From Crenarchaeota archaeon SCGC AAA471-B05 (lineage in GTDB: Archaea > Thermoproteota > Thermoprotei > Gearchaeales > Gearchaeaceae): 20,450 bases of DNA. The DNA lies in contig AQYM01000031.1 in assembly GCA_000380705.1 (NCBI GenBank), positions 48,757 to 69,206 of the forward strand, written 5' to 3'. The stretch's first letter is position 1; every line of letters starts with the position of its first letter. Shown piece by piece: positions 1 to 7,353 of the stretch. Both the position numbers and the translations under genes were made by a program. The notes under the pieces were generated by a model, which was given only the letters and a program-made list of their open reading frames with translations, searched no databases and had not been told where the DNA came from.

Positions 1-168
1 AAAAACATAGCTATAGCAGATGAATTAGCCTCTGCCGCAGAATTGGTTATAGGTCAAGGGGATGAAGGAATACCAGTTGCTATAATAAGGGGCTTAAATA
101 TTTTAACAAATGAAGAAGAGGAAGCTAAGAAATTGAATATGCCATATGAAAAATGGTTATTTAAATGA
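1..168 (+). CDS. cofE: Coenzyme F420:L-glutamate ligase, C-terminal end (partial)
   Basis: Only the last 55 codons lie in the window; the 5' part is beyond the left edge. Reading frame 1 is open from base 1 to a TGA at 166-168. The stretch IADELASAAELVIGQGDEG followed by IPVAIIRGL matches the conserved C-terminal block of the F420-0:gamma-glutamyl ligase family, where an Asp-Glu pair and a Gly-Xaa-Pro-Val run line the metal/GTP site. CofE adds glutamate residues to F420-0 in the cytoplasm, giving the deazaflavin cofactor F420. The stop lies 23 bp inside the next gene, so the two genes are probably co-transcribed and translationally coupled. Family assignment is good but rests on the tail only; the related FolC-like gamma-glutamyl ligases of this fold cannot be fully excluded. 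Confidence 0.8.
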   Translation, partial: KNIAIADELASAAELVIGQGDEGIPVAIIRGLNILTNEEEEAKKLNMPYEKWLFK

Positions 169-577
169 TTTTAAAAATGTTTTAAGCTTAAAAGGTTCAT
201 ATATTCTAATTATAAAAAATAATAAAGAAATAAAAATCAAAATCGGAAAAATTGGAAAAAGAAAATTTAAAAAAGGTTATTATATTTATATAGGTTCTGC
301 AAAAAGGAAATATAAATCTAGGATTTTAAGATATATAAAAAGAATAAAAAGAAAACATTGGCATATAGATTATTTAATATCAAATAAAAATGTAGTTATA
401 ATAGGCTTTATTTTAGCATTTAATAAAAGTGAATGTGAAATTGCAGAATTTTTTTATAATAACAAATTACAATACGTAAACAAGTTTGGTTGTAGCGACT
501 GTCAATGCAAATCTCATTTATACTACTTAGGAAAAAGCCTTAAATTTCTTCTAACCAATATTCATATTCTAGTTTAG
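146..577 (+). CDS. DUF123 (GIY-YIG-like) protein
   Basis: A 143-residue basic protein of the DUF123 family, a relative of the GIY-YIG nuclease fold. Visible family features are GSYILII near residues 17-23, the GIY-YIG-like core KKGYYIYIGSAKRKYKSRI (about 42-60), a HWHIDYL block near 71-77, an invariant-looking Glu in SECEIAEFF near 95-103, and the closing GCSDCQCKSHLYYL (about 115-128) with three Cys and one His. In other archaea this domain occurs alone or fused to endonuclease III, which suggests a DNA-related role, but its substrate is not established. The ATG overlaps the cofE end by 23 bp, and no strong Shine-Dalgarno sequence is visible. The 3' end overlaps the convergent MBL-fold gene by 38 bp. 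Confidence 0.8.
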   Translation: MKNGYLNDFKNVLSLKGSYILIIKNNKEIKIKIGKIGKRKFKKGYYIYIGSAKRKYKSRILRYIKRIKRKHWHIDYLISNKNVVIIGFILAFNKSECEIAEFFYNNKLQYVNKFGCSDCQCKSHLYYLGKSLKFLLTNIHILV

Positions 578-1157
578 TTTCTTCATAATGCCCAGGATAA
601 ACTTTAACTTCTTTAGGTAGCCTTGCAAGTTTCCTTAAACTTTCCTTCATTTTGTCCTCATCACTATAGGGAAAATCTACTCTACCGTAAGTTCCTGCGA
701 ATAATGTATCTCCTGAAAATAATACTTTTTCATTTTCTTCGTAAAAACAAACAGATCCAGGAGTATGACCAGGTGTTTCTATAACAACTAATTTATATTT
801 GCCAAACTTGAATTCTTCGCCGCCTTTAAATAAATAATCAGGCTCATCAAATTCTAATTTTTCATCGATATAAGGATAATCTCTTTTAAAGAAATCCTTA
901 AGCAAATCATAATCTGCATAATGAATCATAACCTTTGAATTAATTAATTTTTTTAAAGTAAACGCATGTGCAGTATGATCTATGTGTGCATGTGTTAGTA
1001 GTATGCCCAAAATTTTAATTTTATGATTTTTTACATATAAAGATAACTCGTTAGCTCCAAGTCCAACGTCTATTATATAGCCTTCTCTTACTTCTTTATC
1101 ATAAACTATATATACATTATTGTCTAATGGAGGTACCACAAGTTTAAAGATTTCCAT
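540..1157 (-). CDS. MBL-fold metallohydrolase (glyoxalase II-like)
   Basis: A 205-residue metallo-beta-lactamase-fold hydrolase. The zinc ligand set is complete: T-H-A-H-I-D-H at residues 55-61, His131 in TPGHTPGS, Asp150 in FSGDTLF and His190 in YPGHYEE. The size and the SGDTLFAGTYGRVDFP block resemble the stand-alone glyoxalase II-like hydroxyacylglutathione hydrolase family; since archaea generally lack glutathione, the true thioester or other substrate is unknown. A longer reading frame extends to 1232, but I chose the ATG at 1155-1157: a TATA-like stretch sits about 26 bp upstream (near 1183), and the extra N-terminal residues look like translated promoter DNA. It converges on and overlaps the DUF123 gene. 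Confidence 0.85.
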   Translation of the reverse strand: MEIFKLVVPPLDNNVYIVYDKEVREGYIIDVGLGANELSLYVKNHKIKILGILLTHAHIDHTAHAFTLKKLINSKVMIHYADYDLLKDFFKRDYPYIDEKLEFDEPDYLFKGGEEFKFGKYKLVVIETPGHTPGSVCFYEENEKVLFSGDTLFAGTYGRVDFPYSDEDKMKESLRKLARLPKEVKVYPGHYEETKLEYEYWLEEI

Positions 1158-1176
1158 AAGTTTAAATGAAATTGCC

Positions 1177-1196
1177 CGTATAAAAATTATAAACCG
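1177..1196 (-). promoter_or_regulatory. TATA promoter of the MBL-fold gene
   Basis: Read on the minus strand this is TAATTTTTATACG, an AT-rich archaeal TATA element centred about 26 bp before the ATG at 1157. It supports the shorter start and a leaderless transcript. Assigned by position and composition only. Confidence 0.5.
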
Positions 1197-1258
1197 GATT
1201 AAAATTGAAGTCTTATTCCTTGAATAATTCAATTATTACAAAAGTTTTAAAATAATCA

Positions 1259-1266
1259 TTATATTT
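1259..1266 (+). promoter_or_regulatory. TATA box of the endonuclease V gene
   Basis: TTATATTT lies about 26 bp before the ATG at 1288, the spacing expected for a leaderless archaeal mRNA. It shares the 130-bp divergent intergenic region with the MBL-fold promoter. Confidence 0.5.
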
Positions 1267-1287
1267 TGTTATAAAAAATGTTGATTA

Positions 1288-1977
1288 ATGGAAGAATTTT
1301 CACATGAATTTCTGGAAAAAATAGATGAAAGAATAAATGAAATTAGATACAATATTAAAAAGGCAAGACAAATTCAAGCTTTTATTGCTTCAAAAATAAA
1401 AGAAAAAGCGATAGAAAATTTTCAAATAGTTGCAGCATTGGATTGTTCTTATTTTTCAAATAAAATAGTAACTACAATAGTCATTTACGATCTAATTAAC
1501 CGTAGAATAATTGAAGAGAGGACAAAAATATTGAATGTTAATTTCCCCTATATTCCTACATTATTATTTTTAAGAGAAGGACCGTACATGGTTAGAATGA
1601 TCAAAGAAACAAAATATTCCGCTGATGTTTACTTAGTAGACGGTCATGGAAGGTTGCATCCATATAAAGCAGGATTGGCATGCTATGTAGGATATTTAAT
1701 TGAAAAGCCTACAATAGGTGTTGCAAAAAAGAAATTGATAGGAGAAGTAAAATGGATTAATGAAAATATAGGCAATGTTATATATGAAAATGAAATTTTA
1801 GGAAAAGTAGTAAAAGTTTGTAACAAAGAATATTATATTAGCGTAGGGAATTTAATAGATTTGGAAACTTGTATAAAAGTATTTTTTAGTTGTATAGAAG
1901 GATGTCATCCTTATCCTTTATTGAAAGCTCACGAATTAGCTACCAATACAGCAAAAAAATTAGCTAAAGGAATTTAA
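1288..1977 (+). CDS. nfi: Endonuclease V
   Basis: A 229-residue deoxyinosine-specific repair nuclease, which nicks DNA at the second phosphodiester bond 3' of hypoxanthine (deaminated adenine), a lesion frequent at high temperature. The catalytic set can be read off: Asp52 in AALDCSY, Glu97 in LREGP, Asp118 in VDGHGRLHP, His124, the IGVAKKKL lysine at about 147, and a C-terminal His at about 215 in LLKAHELA. The strand-separating wedge PYIP is intact at 87-90. Length is normal for the family. It is a single gene with its own TATA box, and its stop overlaps the stop of the convergent ligase gene by 4 bp. Confidence 0.93.
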   Translation: MEEFSHEFLEKIDERINEIRYNIKKARQIQAFIASKIKEKAIENFQIVAALDCSYFSNKIVTTIVIYDLINRRIIEERTKILNVNFPYIPTLLFLREGPYMVRMIKETKYSADVYLVDGHGRLHPYKAGLACYVGYLIEKPTIGVAKKKLIGEVKWINENIGNVIYENEILGKVVKVCNKEYYISVGNLIDLETCIKVFFSCIEGCHPYPLLKAHELATNTAKKLAKGI

Positions 1978-2999
1978 ATAACAGCCCTTTTTATTGCCTC
2001 AACCAAGTCGCTTGTATCTATACCATAAAGTTTAACTTTACCTATTTTTATGTATCTTTCTATGCAATCCTGAATATACTTATCATCTGCAGGAGCAAAT
2101 TGCAATGAAGTCTCAAGAGCATTGAGAGCTTCAGGAGGATAAATATAGAAGTCTCCTGTAATATAGACATTTGTAATAAGCCCTCTGTTGGACGAAGCTA
2201 TTACTGTTAAATACCCTTCTTTTGTATTTATAGTCACACTTTTAACATTTCCAGAAATAAAACTTTTCACATTTCTATAACCGTATATCCATTCACTCAT
2301 TGTATGTTTTTCAATATGCGATTTTAATAAAAGATTTTCATAAGGAGTAAGCGCAGAATTGGTAAAATTAATATTGAAATCCTTTTTTATTTGAGCCTTT
2401 ATCCCTTCTATTAAAGATGTTTTGGAGAATTCGCCAATTTCATTTTTTATACTTGTGGAAAAACTAAATATCGAAGGTATATAATTTAATCCTGAAAATA
2501 TTCGCTTTTTATATTCTTCATCATTTTCTATATTAACGTAAAACGTTAAGCACAATGAATGATTTAATCTTATTGTATCTACATAACCTAGCATCTTTTT
2601 ATTGCAAAGTAATTTATATGGCTCTTCAAAGTATGCCTTTAAACCTTGTTCTTCTAATGCTTTCAAAAAAACGTTTATTATTTTTCTTCTCATTTCATCT
2701 CTAGAAGGCCTTTCATCAAAAACAAAGAATTGAATTGCAATTTGTTTATCGGTAAAAAGTAAAGGTGGTCCACCTGATAATCTTCTTCCAATATTGAAAC
2801 GCATCTCCCTTAACGCTTGAATATTTAAGATGTACGAAGGATCGTGTTGTATCCCTATTATTACAGCGTTAGGATTACATTGGAACGTCCTTACAGTATT
2901 TAAAGATCTTTCATTTTCAACACCCCTTAAGAGTACTTCAGTAACTGCTAAATAATAACCTACATCACCTATTTCACTAAAAAATCTCCACTTATCCAT
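1974..2999 (-). CDS. Biotin/lipoate A/B protein ligase family protein
   Basis: A 341-residue protein of the LplA/BirA catalytic fold. The N-terminal half carries the family signatures: AVIIGIQHDPSYILN (about 45-59), GRRLSGG (71-77), and a lysine at about 135 in NKKMLGYVDTIR where lipoate ligases hold the adenylate-binding Lys in a G-K-K-I-x-G motif. Known LplA enzymes activate lipoate with ATP and transfer it to the lysine of a lipoyl domain (GcvH or E2 subunits). The segment after RRLSGG reads PPLLFTDK instead of the usual G-A-V-Y-H-D, so substrate choice may differ. Residues beyond about 250 look like the small C-terminal accessory domain. No lipoyl-domain protein is encoded nearby. The ATG has a good TATA box at -26. 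Confidence 0.75.
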   Translation of the reverse strand: MDKWRFFSEIGDVGYYLAVTEVLLRGVENERSLNTVRTFQCNPNAVIIGIQHDPSYILNIQALREMRFNIGRRLSGGPPLLFTDKQIAIQFFVFDERPSRDEMRRKIINVFLKALEEQGLKAYFEEPYKLLCNKKMLGYVDTIRLNHSLCLTFYVNIENDEEYKKRIFSGLNYIPSIFSFSTSIKNEIGEFSKTSLIEGIKAQIKKDFNINFTNSALTPYENLLLKSHIEKHTMSEWIYGYRNVKSFISGNVKSVTINTKEGYLTVIASSNRGLITNVYITGDFYIYPPEALNALETSLQFAPADDKYIQDCIERYIKIGKVKLYGIDTSDLVEAIKRAVI

Positions 3000-3021
3000 T
3001 AAAGAAAGTTTAAAAATTGCC

Positions 3022-3036
3022 TTATAAAGCTTTCCT
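3022..3036 (-). promoter_or_regulatory. BRE/TATA promoter of the lipoate ligase-family gene
   Basis: On the minus strand the sequence is AAAGGAAAGCTTTATAAG: a purine-rich BRE followed by a TATA box centred about 26 bp before the ATG at 2999. It fits in the 42-bp gap after the xerA stop, so this gene has its own promoter even though xerA lies upstream on the same strand. Confidence 0.6.
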
Positions 3037-3041
3037 TTTTA

Positions 3042-3857
3042 TCATAATTTTAATCTTTCAGTTACTCTATCATAAACTTTAATTAGATCTGATAAATCAT
3101 AGTCTAAATATATTTCAGTTGTCCTTAAACTATTATGACCTAGAATTCTTTGTAAACTCCTAATGTCACCACCTTCAGTTATAAAATAAATTGCCATCGT
3201 ATGCCTAAGTTTATGAGGAGTAATCAAATGTGCATACGGAATCCCTGATTTTAAGGCTCCTTTTTTAATTATTTTTTGAATTGCTCTAGGACCTATGTTA
3301 AAAACCGGTCCACTTTTCCTATCCCCTATAAACTCTTTTAACATTCTCAAAGTTTCTGAATCGATTGGAATAATTCTAGGTTTTTTGATTTCGTATTTAC
3401 CATGGTCAACTATTTTTATTATCCTTTTATCAAAGTCTATATCTTCAATATGTAAGTTTGCAACTTCACCAACACGACACCCTGTTAGTAATATAAACCT
3501 TACTATCAATTTATCCCTTATATCTTCAAAGGAATCAAAAAATTTTTTAAGATCCTCTTTCCTAATATAAATATTCTTTTGTTCATTACGCAAAGGTGGC
3601 AAAATAACTTTTTTATAGTCCTTTGTTAAAAACTTCAAATATTTTCTTAAAACTATTGCATATAATCTTAGCGAAGTAATTTTATAACCTTTACTTTCAA
3701 GAAAATTGAGAAATTTTATAACATCTATCTCGCTTATTTCACTTTTATTAACATAATTAAAAAATCTCCTTAGAATAATCTCATAAGTTTTTTTGGTATT
3801 CTTGCTTTTACCTACCAAAGTAAAAAGGAATTCGAGAGCTGAATCAGGTAAATCCAT
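3042..3857 (-). CDS. xerA: XerA-type tyrosine recombinase
   Basis: A 271-residue site-specific recombinase of the archaeal XerA/XerCD type, which resolves chromosome dimers at a dif site. An N-terminal SAM-like DNA-binding domain (about 1-85) precedes the catalytic domain. The active site is complete: Arg128 in TGCRVGEV, Lys154 in DHGKYE, His215 and Arg218 in PHKLRHTMA, His241 in LGHNS and the nucleophile Tyr250 in TTEIYLDY. Length and intact motifs favour the housekeeping enzyme over a viral integrase, and no attachment-site duplication or integrated element is visible around it. The gene has a clear TATA box 26 bp upstream and is divergent from the PhoU-type regulator. I did not find a convincing dif site. 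Confidence 0.88.
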   Translation of the reverse strand: MDLPDSALEFLFTLVGKSKNTKKTYEIILRRFFNYVNKSEISEIDVIKFLNFLESKGYKITSLRLYAIVLRKYLKFLTKDYKKVILPPLRNEQKNIYIRKEDLKKFFDSFEDIRDKLIVRFILLTGCRVGEVANLHIEDIDFDKRIIKIVDHGKYEIKKPRIIPIDSETLRMLKEFIGDRKSGPVFNIGPRAIQKIIKKGALKSGIPYAHLITPHKLRHTMAIYFITEGGDIRSLQRILGHNSLRTTEIYLDYDLSDLIKVYDRVTERLKL

Positions 3858-3882
3858 TGTATAAAGAACTTTCTTCAGATAA

Positions 3883-3896
3883 TTTATAAATGTTTC
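3883..3896 (-). promoter_or_regulatory. BRE/TATA promoter of xerA
   Basis: On the minus strand GAAACATTTATAAATT gives a BRE-like element followed by TTTATAAA, centred about 26-30 bp before the ATG at 3857; this suggests a leaderless transcript. Confidence 0.6.
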
Positions 3897-3933
3897 TTTT
3901 TCAAGAAAATAATTGATTTAATTAAACAATAAA

Positions 3934-3945
3934 GGAAAAATTTAA
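3934..3945 (+). promoter_or_regulatory. Possible promoter of the PhoU-domain gene
   Basis: GGAAAAATTTAA resembles a purine-rich BRE plus a TATA element about 33-40 bp before the ATG at 3978. The spacing is slightly long for a leaderless mRNA, so a short leader is possible. Confidence 0.4.
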
Positions 3946-3977
3946 TCCTATTAAAAAACTTTAAACAATTAAAATAT

Positions 3978-4892
3978 ATGCTAAGAAAGTTGCAAAAAAT
4001 AGGTAACACTTATTATATAGCTCTTCCTTCAAAATGGATTGAAGAGAAAAAATTAAAAAAAGGTGAAGAAATACAGTTAATAATTCGAGAAGATGGGAAT
4101 ATTTTAATACATACCAATAAAACTGCAGAAGAAAAAATTGCAAATATAAAATTTGATAAATATGTAGATAAAAAGATACTTAGTTATTATTTGCTAGGCT
4201 ATCATGTAATTAATATAGTTTCAGATAAAAAATTCAGTGAAGAAGAGAGAAGATTAATTGTAAACTTCGCTAGAAATTTAATCGGAATAGAAATTGTTGA
4301 AGAAACAATGAATTCTATTACGCTTCATAATTTAATAAACGATACTTCTATAAATCCTGTTAAAATCCTGTTAAGACTTAATGCAATTACCTCTACGATG
4401 TACGTTGAAATTATTAAAGGATTACAGGAAGAAGATAAAGAACTTATCAAACAGGTGATTGAAAGAGATAACGAGGTTGATAGATTATACTTTCTCATGG
4501 TAAGACAAATAAGGAGTATAGTACAAAATGAAGCTATTCTTAATAAATTAAATTTAACTTATACCGACTGTTTAGATTTAAGAATTGCAGGATTACTACT
4601 AGAAAAGATAGGTGATGAATGCGTAAGAATTGCAAATTATTTATTAAATTATAAAGTAAATAAAGAAGTATCACAGATTTTGAGAAAAATAGCTGAAGAA
4701 ATTCAGGAAATTCAGGAAAAGGCAATTGTTCGCTTTTTAAATAAAAAGAATGTTGAAGAAATAAAAGAAAGGATAAATTTCCTAATCTATAGACTAAATT
4801 CGATAAAGGATTTATCTACAGATTTTCTATTTAGCTTAAAGAATATTTTAAATTTAATTATCGACATATGCGATCTAACTATTTATTATTAA
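3978..4892 (+). CDS. AbrB-PhoU domain phosphate-uptake regulator-like protein
   Basis: A 304-residue protein with two recognisable parts. Residues 1 to about 48 form a SpoVT/AbrB swapped-hairpin DNA-binding domain (KLQKIGNTYYIALPSKWIEE, then GEEIQLIIREDGNILI). From about 120 the chain is helical and PhoU-like, with the acidic metal-binding signature IERDNEVDRLYFLMVRQIR near 165-183 and a second repeat towards the end. This architecture is common in archaea and is annotated as phosphate uptake regulator. No pst transporter or phosphate gene lies nearby, so the regulated process is unknown here. The gene is divergent from xerA and ends 12 bp from the convergent nuoN stop, with a T-rich stretch (TTTAATTTTTTATT) in that gap that could end transcription. 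Confidence 0.8.
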   Translation: MLRKLQKIGNTYYIALPSKWIEEKKLKKGEEIQLIIREDGNILIHTNKTAEEKIANIKFDKYVDKKILSYYLLGYHVINIVSDKKFSEEERRLIVNFARNLIGIEIVEETMNSITLHNLINDTSINPVKILLRLNAITSTMYVEIIKGLQEEDKELIKQVIERDNEVDRLYFLMVRQIRSIVQNEAILNKLNLTYTDCLDLRIAGLLLEKIGDECVRIANYLLNYKVNKEVSQILRKIAEEIQEIQEKAIVRFLNKKNVEEIKERINFLIYRLNSIKDLSTDFLFSLKNILNLIIDICDLTIYY

Positions 4893-4904
4893 AGATTTAA
4901 TTTT

Positions 4905-6359
4905 TTATTCCAATAAAGGGAATGGTAAAATAAATAAATTAGGATAGAAAGTTAGAACTAAAAGTAGTAAAATAGAGATTATCATCACACAATTGGAATC
5001 TAATCTTGAAACAAAATTTATGTTAGCCCCATTTGTTGTAGGTAAAACCTCCAGCCTTATTAAATAGGCATAGTAGTAAACTGAAACTGCACTCATTATT
5101 AATGCTATCAACGCTAATGCTATTCCTAAATTTCCCATATAAGAGGTATTAAGAAAGATTAAAAATTTAGCCATAAAGCCTGCAAAAGGAGGTATTCCTG
5201 CCAATGAAAGTAATGCTATAGCAAAAGTTATTGCAGCTAATGATGTTCTTCGATATTTAAATAATCCTCTGAGTAAATCATAAGGACTGTAACTACCTTC
5301 ACCGCTTATTAGATTCGTAATAAGAAAGCTTACTGATTTAGCTATACTGTATGTTATTAAATAATACGCTAAAAATTGTAATGTACCTTCAGGGTAAACA
5401 TAAACTAAAGCCATATAGCCTGAATGGGCTACTGAAGAGTAGGCCAATAATCTTTTAATATTTCTTTGAACCAAACCAGCTATATTAGGCAAAATTATCG
5501 TAGCTACAACTAAAATACTCATAATATATCTTAATTCAAAACCAAAAATTGTATAAAGATCATAAAATGGTCCTACTAATAGTAAAGCAATGGCAGCTAT
5601 TCCTATTATTTTAGAAGAAGAAGAAAGATATGCAGAAATACTCGTAGGCGACCCTTGATATGTATCTATAGCCCAGACATGTAATGGGAATAAGGTAGCC
5701 TTTATAGCTAAAGATAAAATGATCAAAATTAGACCTAACATAATATAGTTAGAGAAACTAGCGTAATCTTGTGAATTTATGAAATTCTTTATATTTATAA
5801 ACAATGTTGAACCTACGCTACCGTATATTAAAGCTATACCATAACCAAATAATAGAGTGGATAAAATTCCAAATACAAAGTACTTTACTGTTGCCTCTGC
5901 AGAGATAGGATCCCTTTTAAGTTGAGAAACTAAAGCATAAGTAGGAAATACTGTAGCTTCTAGCGATAAAAATAATATTAGTAAATCCCTAGAGGAAATG
6001 ACCAAAAGCCCAGAAGCTACGGATAATAAAAGCAGAGGTTGAGCTTCTCTTTTTAATAATTCTTCATGCATAGAGGAAAGTGATACTATCCCTCCAGCTA
6101 ATATTGCTAACCAAATTAATTGAGAAAACTTATCGATTATTAAAGTAGAATTGGAAATAACAAAAGTATAATTATTATATATAAAATACAAAGTAAAAAA
6201 TAAAGACATAAGAAGAGATATATATGAAACTACTTTAGCTATTTTAATTTTTTTCCAAATAATTAAAAAAGAAATAACAATTGTACCGAAAATTAAAGTG
6301 AAGAAAGGAGATAAGTAATATATTAAATTTAATATTTCAGAAATTTCACTCGATAACAT
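4905..6359 (-). CDS. nuoN: Complex I-like proton-pumping subunit N
   Basis: A 484-residue integral membrane antiporter-like subunit with about 14 predicted helices. Pumping residues expected of the Mrp/NuoN family are present: Glu134 in LSLEATVFPTYAL, Lys220 in LAIKATLFPLHVW, Lys250 in SSSSKIIGI and Lys398 in GIPPFAGFMAKF. The KYFVFG segment, the DTYQGSPTSISAYL loop and RLLAYSSVAHSGYM fit NuoN better than NuoM or NuoL. It starts 1 bp after the nuoK stop, so it is the last gene of the nuoJKN unit. It is the only large antiporter-like subunit in the window; nuoL and nuoM are not present, and the next gene is on the opposite strand. Confidence 0.92.
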   Translation of the reverse strand: MLSSEISEILNLIYYLSPFFTLIFGTIVISFLIIWKKIKIAKVVSYISLLMSLFFTLYFIYNNYTFVISNSTLIIDKFSQLIWLAILAGGIVSLSSMHEELLKREAQPLLLLSVASGLLVISSRDLLILFLSLEATVFPTYALVSQLKRDPISAEATVKYFVFGILSTLLFGYGIALIYGSVGSTLFINIKNFINSQDYASFSNYIMLGLILIILSLAIKATLFPLHVWAIDTYQGSPTSISAYLSSSSKIIGIAAIALLLVGPFYDLYTIFGFELRYIMSILVVATIILPNIAGLVQRNIKRLLAYSSVAHSGYMALVYVYPEGTLQFLAYYLITYSIAKSVSFLITNLISGEGSYSPYDLLRGLFKYRRTSLAAITFAIALLSLAGIPPFAGFMAKFLIFLNTSYMGNLGIALALIALIMSAVSVYYYAYLIRLEVLPTTNGANINFVSRLDSNCVMIISILLLLVLTFYPNLFILPFPLLE

Positions 6360-6360
6360 T

Positions 6361-6663
6361 TTACTCCTCCTTTAACTTTCTTAATTCATAAATATCAACT
6401 GTTTGAAATAACCTATCCAACTGTATAGCTATAGCCAATCCTAAAGCAACTTCCATTGCAACTACTGCTATTATTATAATACCTATAACCTCCCCTAACA
6501 TTCCTTTGCTTGTTGCAAAAGCTCCTATTGCTAATATTACTGCAGTTAATGCTATTTCAAAAGAAATTATTATTCTAATGAAATGTCTTCTAGCCAAAAC
6601 TCCGTAAAAACCAATTATAAATAAAGGTATAGTAGCTAAAATAGCTAAATTTACGTCTATCAT
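6361..6663 (-). CDS. nuoK: Complex I-like subunit K
   Basis: A 100-residue membrane protein with three predicted helices. The two buried glutamates needed for proton transfer in NuoK/MrpC-type subunits are visible: Glu36 in ISFEIALTAV (helix 2) and Glu71 in VAMEVALGLAIAIQL (helix 3). Length is normal. The ATG overlaps the nuoJ stop by 4 bp (ATGA), and nuoN follows after 1 bp, so the three genes are translationally coupled. Confidence 0.93.
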   Translation of the reverse strand: MIDVNLAILATIPLFIIGFYGVLARRHFIRIIISFEIALTAVILAIGAFATSKGMLGEVIGIIIIAVVAMEVALGLAIAIQLDRLFQTVDIYELRKLKEE

Positions 6664-7142
6664 TTTTCTTCACTGGCCAAGTATATTGCACCGTAATAAA
6701 CCGCCAATGCTGCTATAGCAATTATAATTATTGCAAAAGCATAGTTATCAAATAAAATTTTACTTATTTCTATATAATTTGAAGAAAATACTGTTGTTAA
6801 GCCTGTCTGATTTCTAAATAATAAGTAAAATATTAAGGAAGCGAAAAATAAAGAAACAAGAAAAGCTAAAACAGAAAGACTTCTACTAGGCGGAATATCT
6901 ATAGCTGGTCTTGTAAGCATTGAAGCAAAGATTATTAAAACTAATACACCTCCTGCTCCTATGAAAAGGTAGACCAAAGCTAAAAACCATGAACCTAACT
7001 GTATTAAAGCCCATGTACTAGTTGCATACATCCCTACTAGAAATATAACCGCATAAAGTATACTTCTTACATGAATAGCTAAATAGGAAAAGAATATAGC
7101 TAAACCTATAGCTACCAAGTATAGGATTGTTTCTAAGTTCAT
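6660..7142 (-). CDS. nuoJ: Complex I-like subunit J
   Basis: A 160-residue membrane protein with five predicted helices. The third helix carries the family signature ALVYLFIGAGGVLVLIIFASM (about 55-75), which holds the pi-bulge segment at the start of the central proton pathway in complex I. It is the first gene of the minus-strand nuoJKN unit and has its own TATA box, because the plus-strand nuoI gene separates it from nuoABCDH. It overlaps nuoK by 4 bp. Confidence 0.9.
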   Translation of the reverse strand: MNLETILYLVAIGLAIFFSYLAIHVRSILYAVIFLVGMYATSTWALIQLGSWFLALVYLFIGAGGVLVLIIFASMLTRPAIDIPPSRSLSVLAFLVSLFFASLIFYLLFRNQTGLTTVFSSNYIEISKILFDNYAFAIIIIAIAALAVYYGAIYLASEEK

Positions 7143-7160
7143 TTATATTTTAAATAGAGT

Positions 7161-7176
7161 CTATAATATAAAAATT
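7161..7176 (-). promoter_or_regulatory. TATA promoter of nuoJKN
   Basis: On the minus strand the sequence reads AATTTTTATATTATAG, centred about 26 bp before the nuoJ ATG at 7142. This gives nuoJKN a promoter separate from nuoABCDH. Confidence 0.55.
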
Positions 7177-7274
7177 ATGATGAATAAATTTATACAAAAA
7201 TATATTCAATAAATTGGCTTATTTATCCTAAAGTACTAGAGACACTATATATTAAATCTTAACCATTCTAATTC

Positions 7275-7296
7275 ACTCTCTAAAGGACGAGAGAGT
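7275..7296. repeat. Perfect 7-bp hairpin upstream of nuoI
   Basis: ACTCTCT, an 8-nt spacer (AAAGGACG), then AGAGAGT form a perfect inverted repeat. It lies in the 211-bp divergent gap between nuoJ and nuoI, about 27 bp before the nuoI TATA box. The C-T-A-A-A-G-G-A-C centre followed by T-T-T-C resembles the hairpins at ends of IS200/IS605-type TnpB elements, and a related, more decayed patch lies at 14791-14820. It could equally be an operator or a transcript-end structure. The rest of the gap holds only the two promoters. Confidence 0.45.
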
Positions 7297-7316
7297 TTCC
7301 TATCGATTAGTGGTAA

Positions 7317-7330
7317 GGAAGATTTATAAA
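7317..7330 (+). promoter_or_regulatory. BRE/TATA promoter of nuoI
   Basis: GGAAGATTTATAAA combines a purine-rich BRE with a TATA box at 7323-7330, about 26 bp before the ATG at 7354. It supports the ATG rather than the TTG one codon earlier, and a leaderless nuoI mRNA. Confidence 0.65.
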
Positions 7331-7353
7331 TACTATTAAACACGTTATTATTG

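Noticed and set aside
3295..3570. A 91-codon open frame on the plus strand inside xerA
   Set aside because: It is antisense to the conserved recombinase domain, is rich in Ser/Ile/Leu as expected for a shadow frame, and has no recognisable domain or promoter.
3858..3977. A dif site or integrated element next to xerA
   Set aside because: No 28-bp near-palindrome with a recognisable core, no tRNA and no direct repeats; the gap holds two ordinary promoters.
4905..6359. NuoM or NuoL rather than NuoN
   Set aside because: The KYFVFG segment, the D-x-Y-Q-G-S-P-T loop and the RLLAYSSVAHSGY block fit NuoN best; NuoL would also carry a long C-terminal lateral helix.
7177..7183. ATGATGA, a perfect C box for a C/D box small RNA in the nuoJ-nuoI gap
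   Set aside because: No CTGA D box or C'/D' pair at a suitable distance; the site overlaps the nuoJ promoter region and is likely chance.
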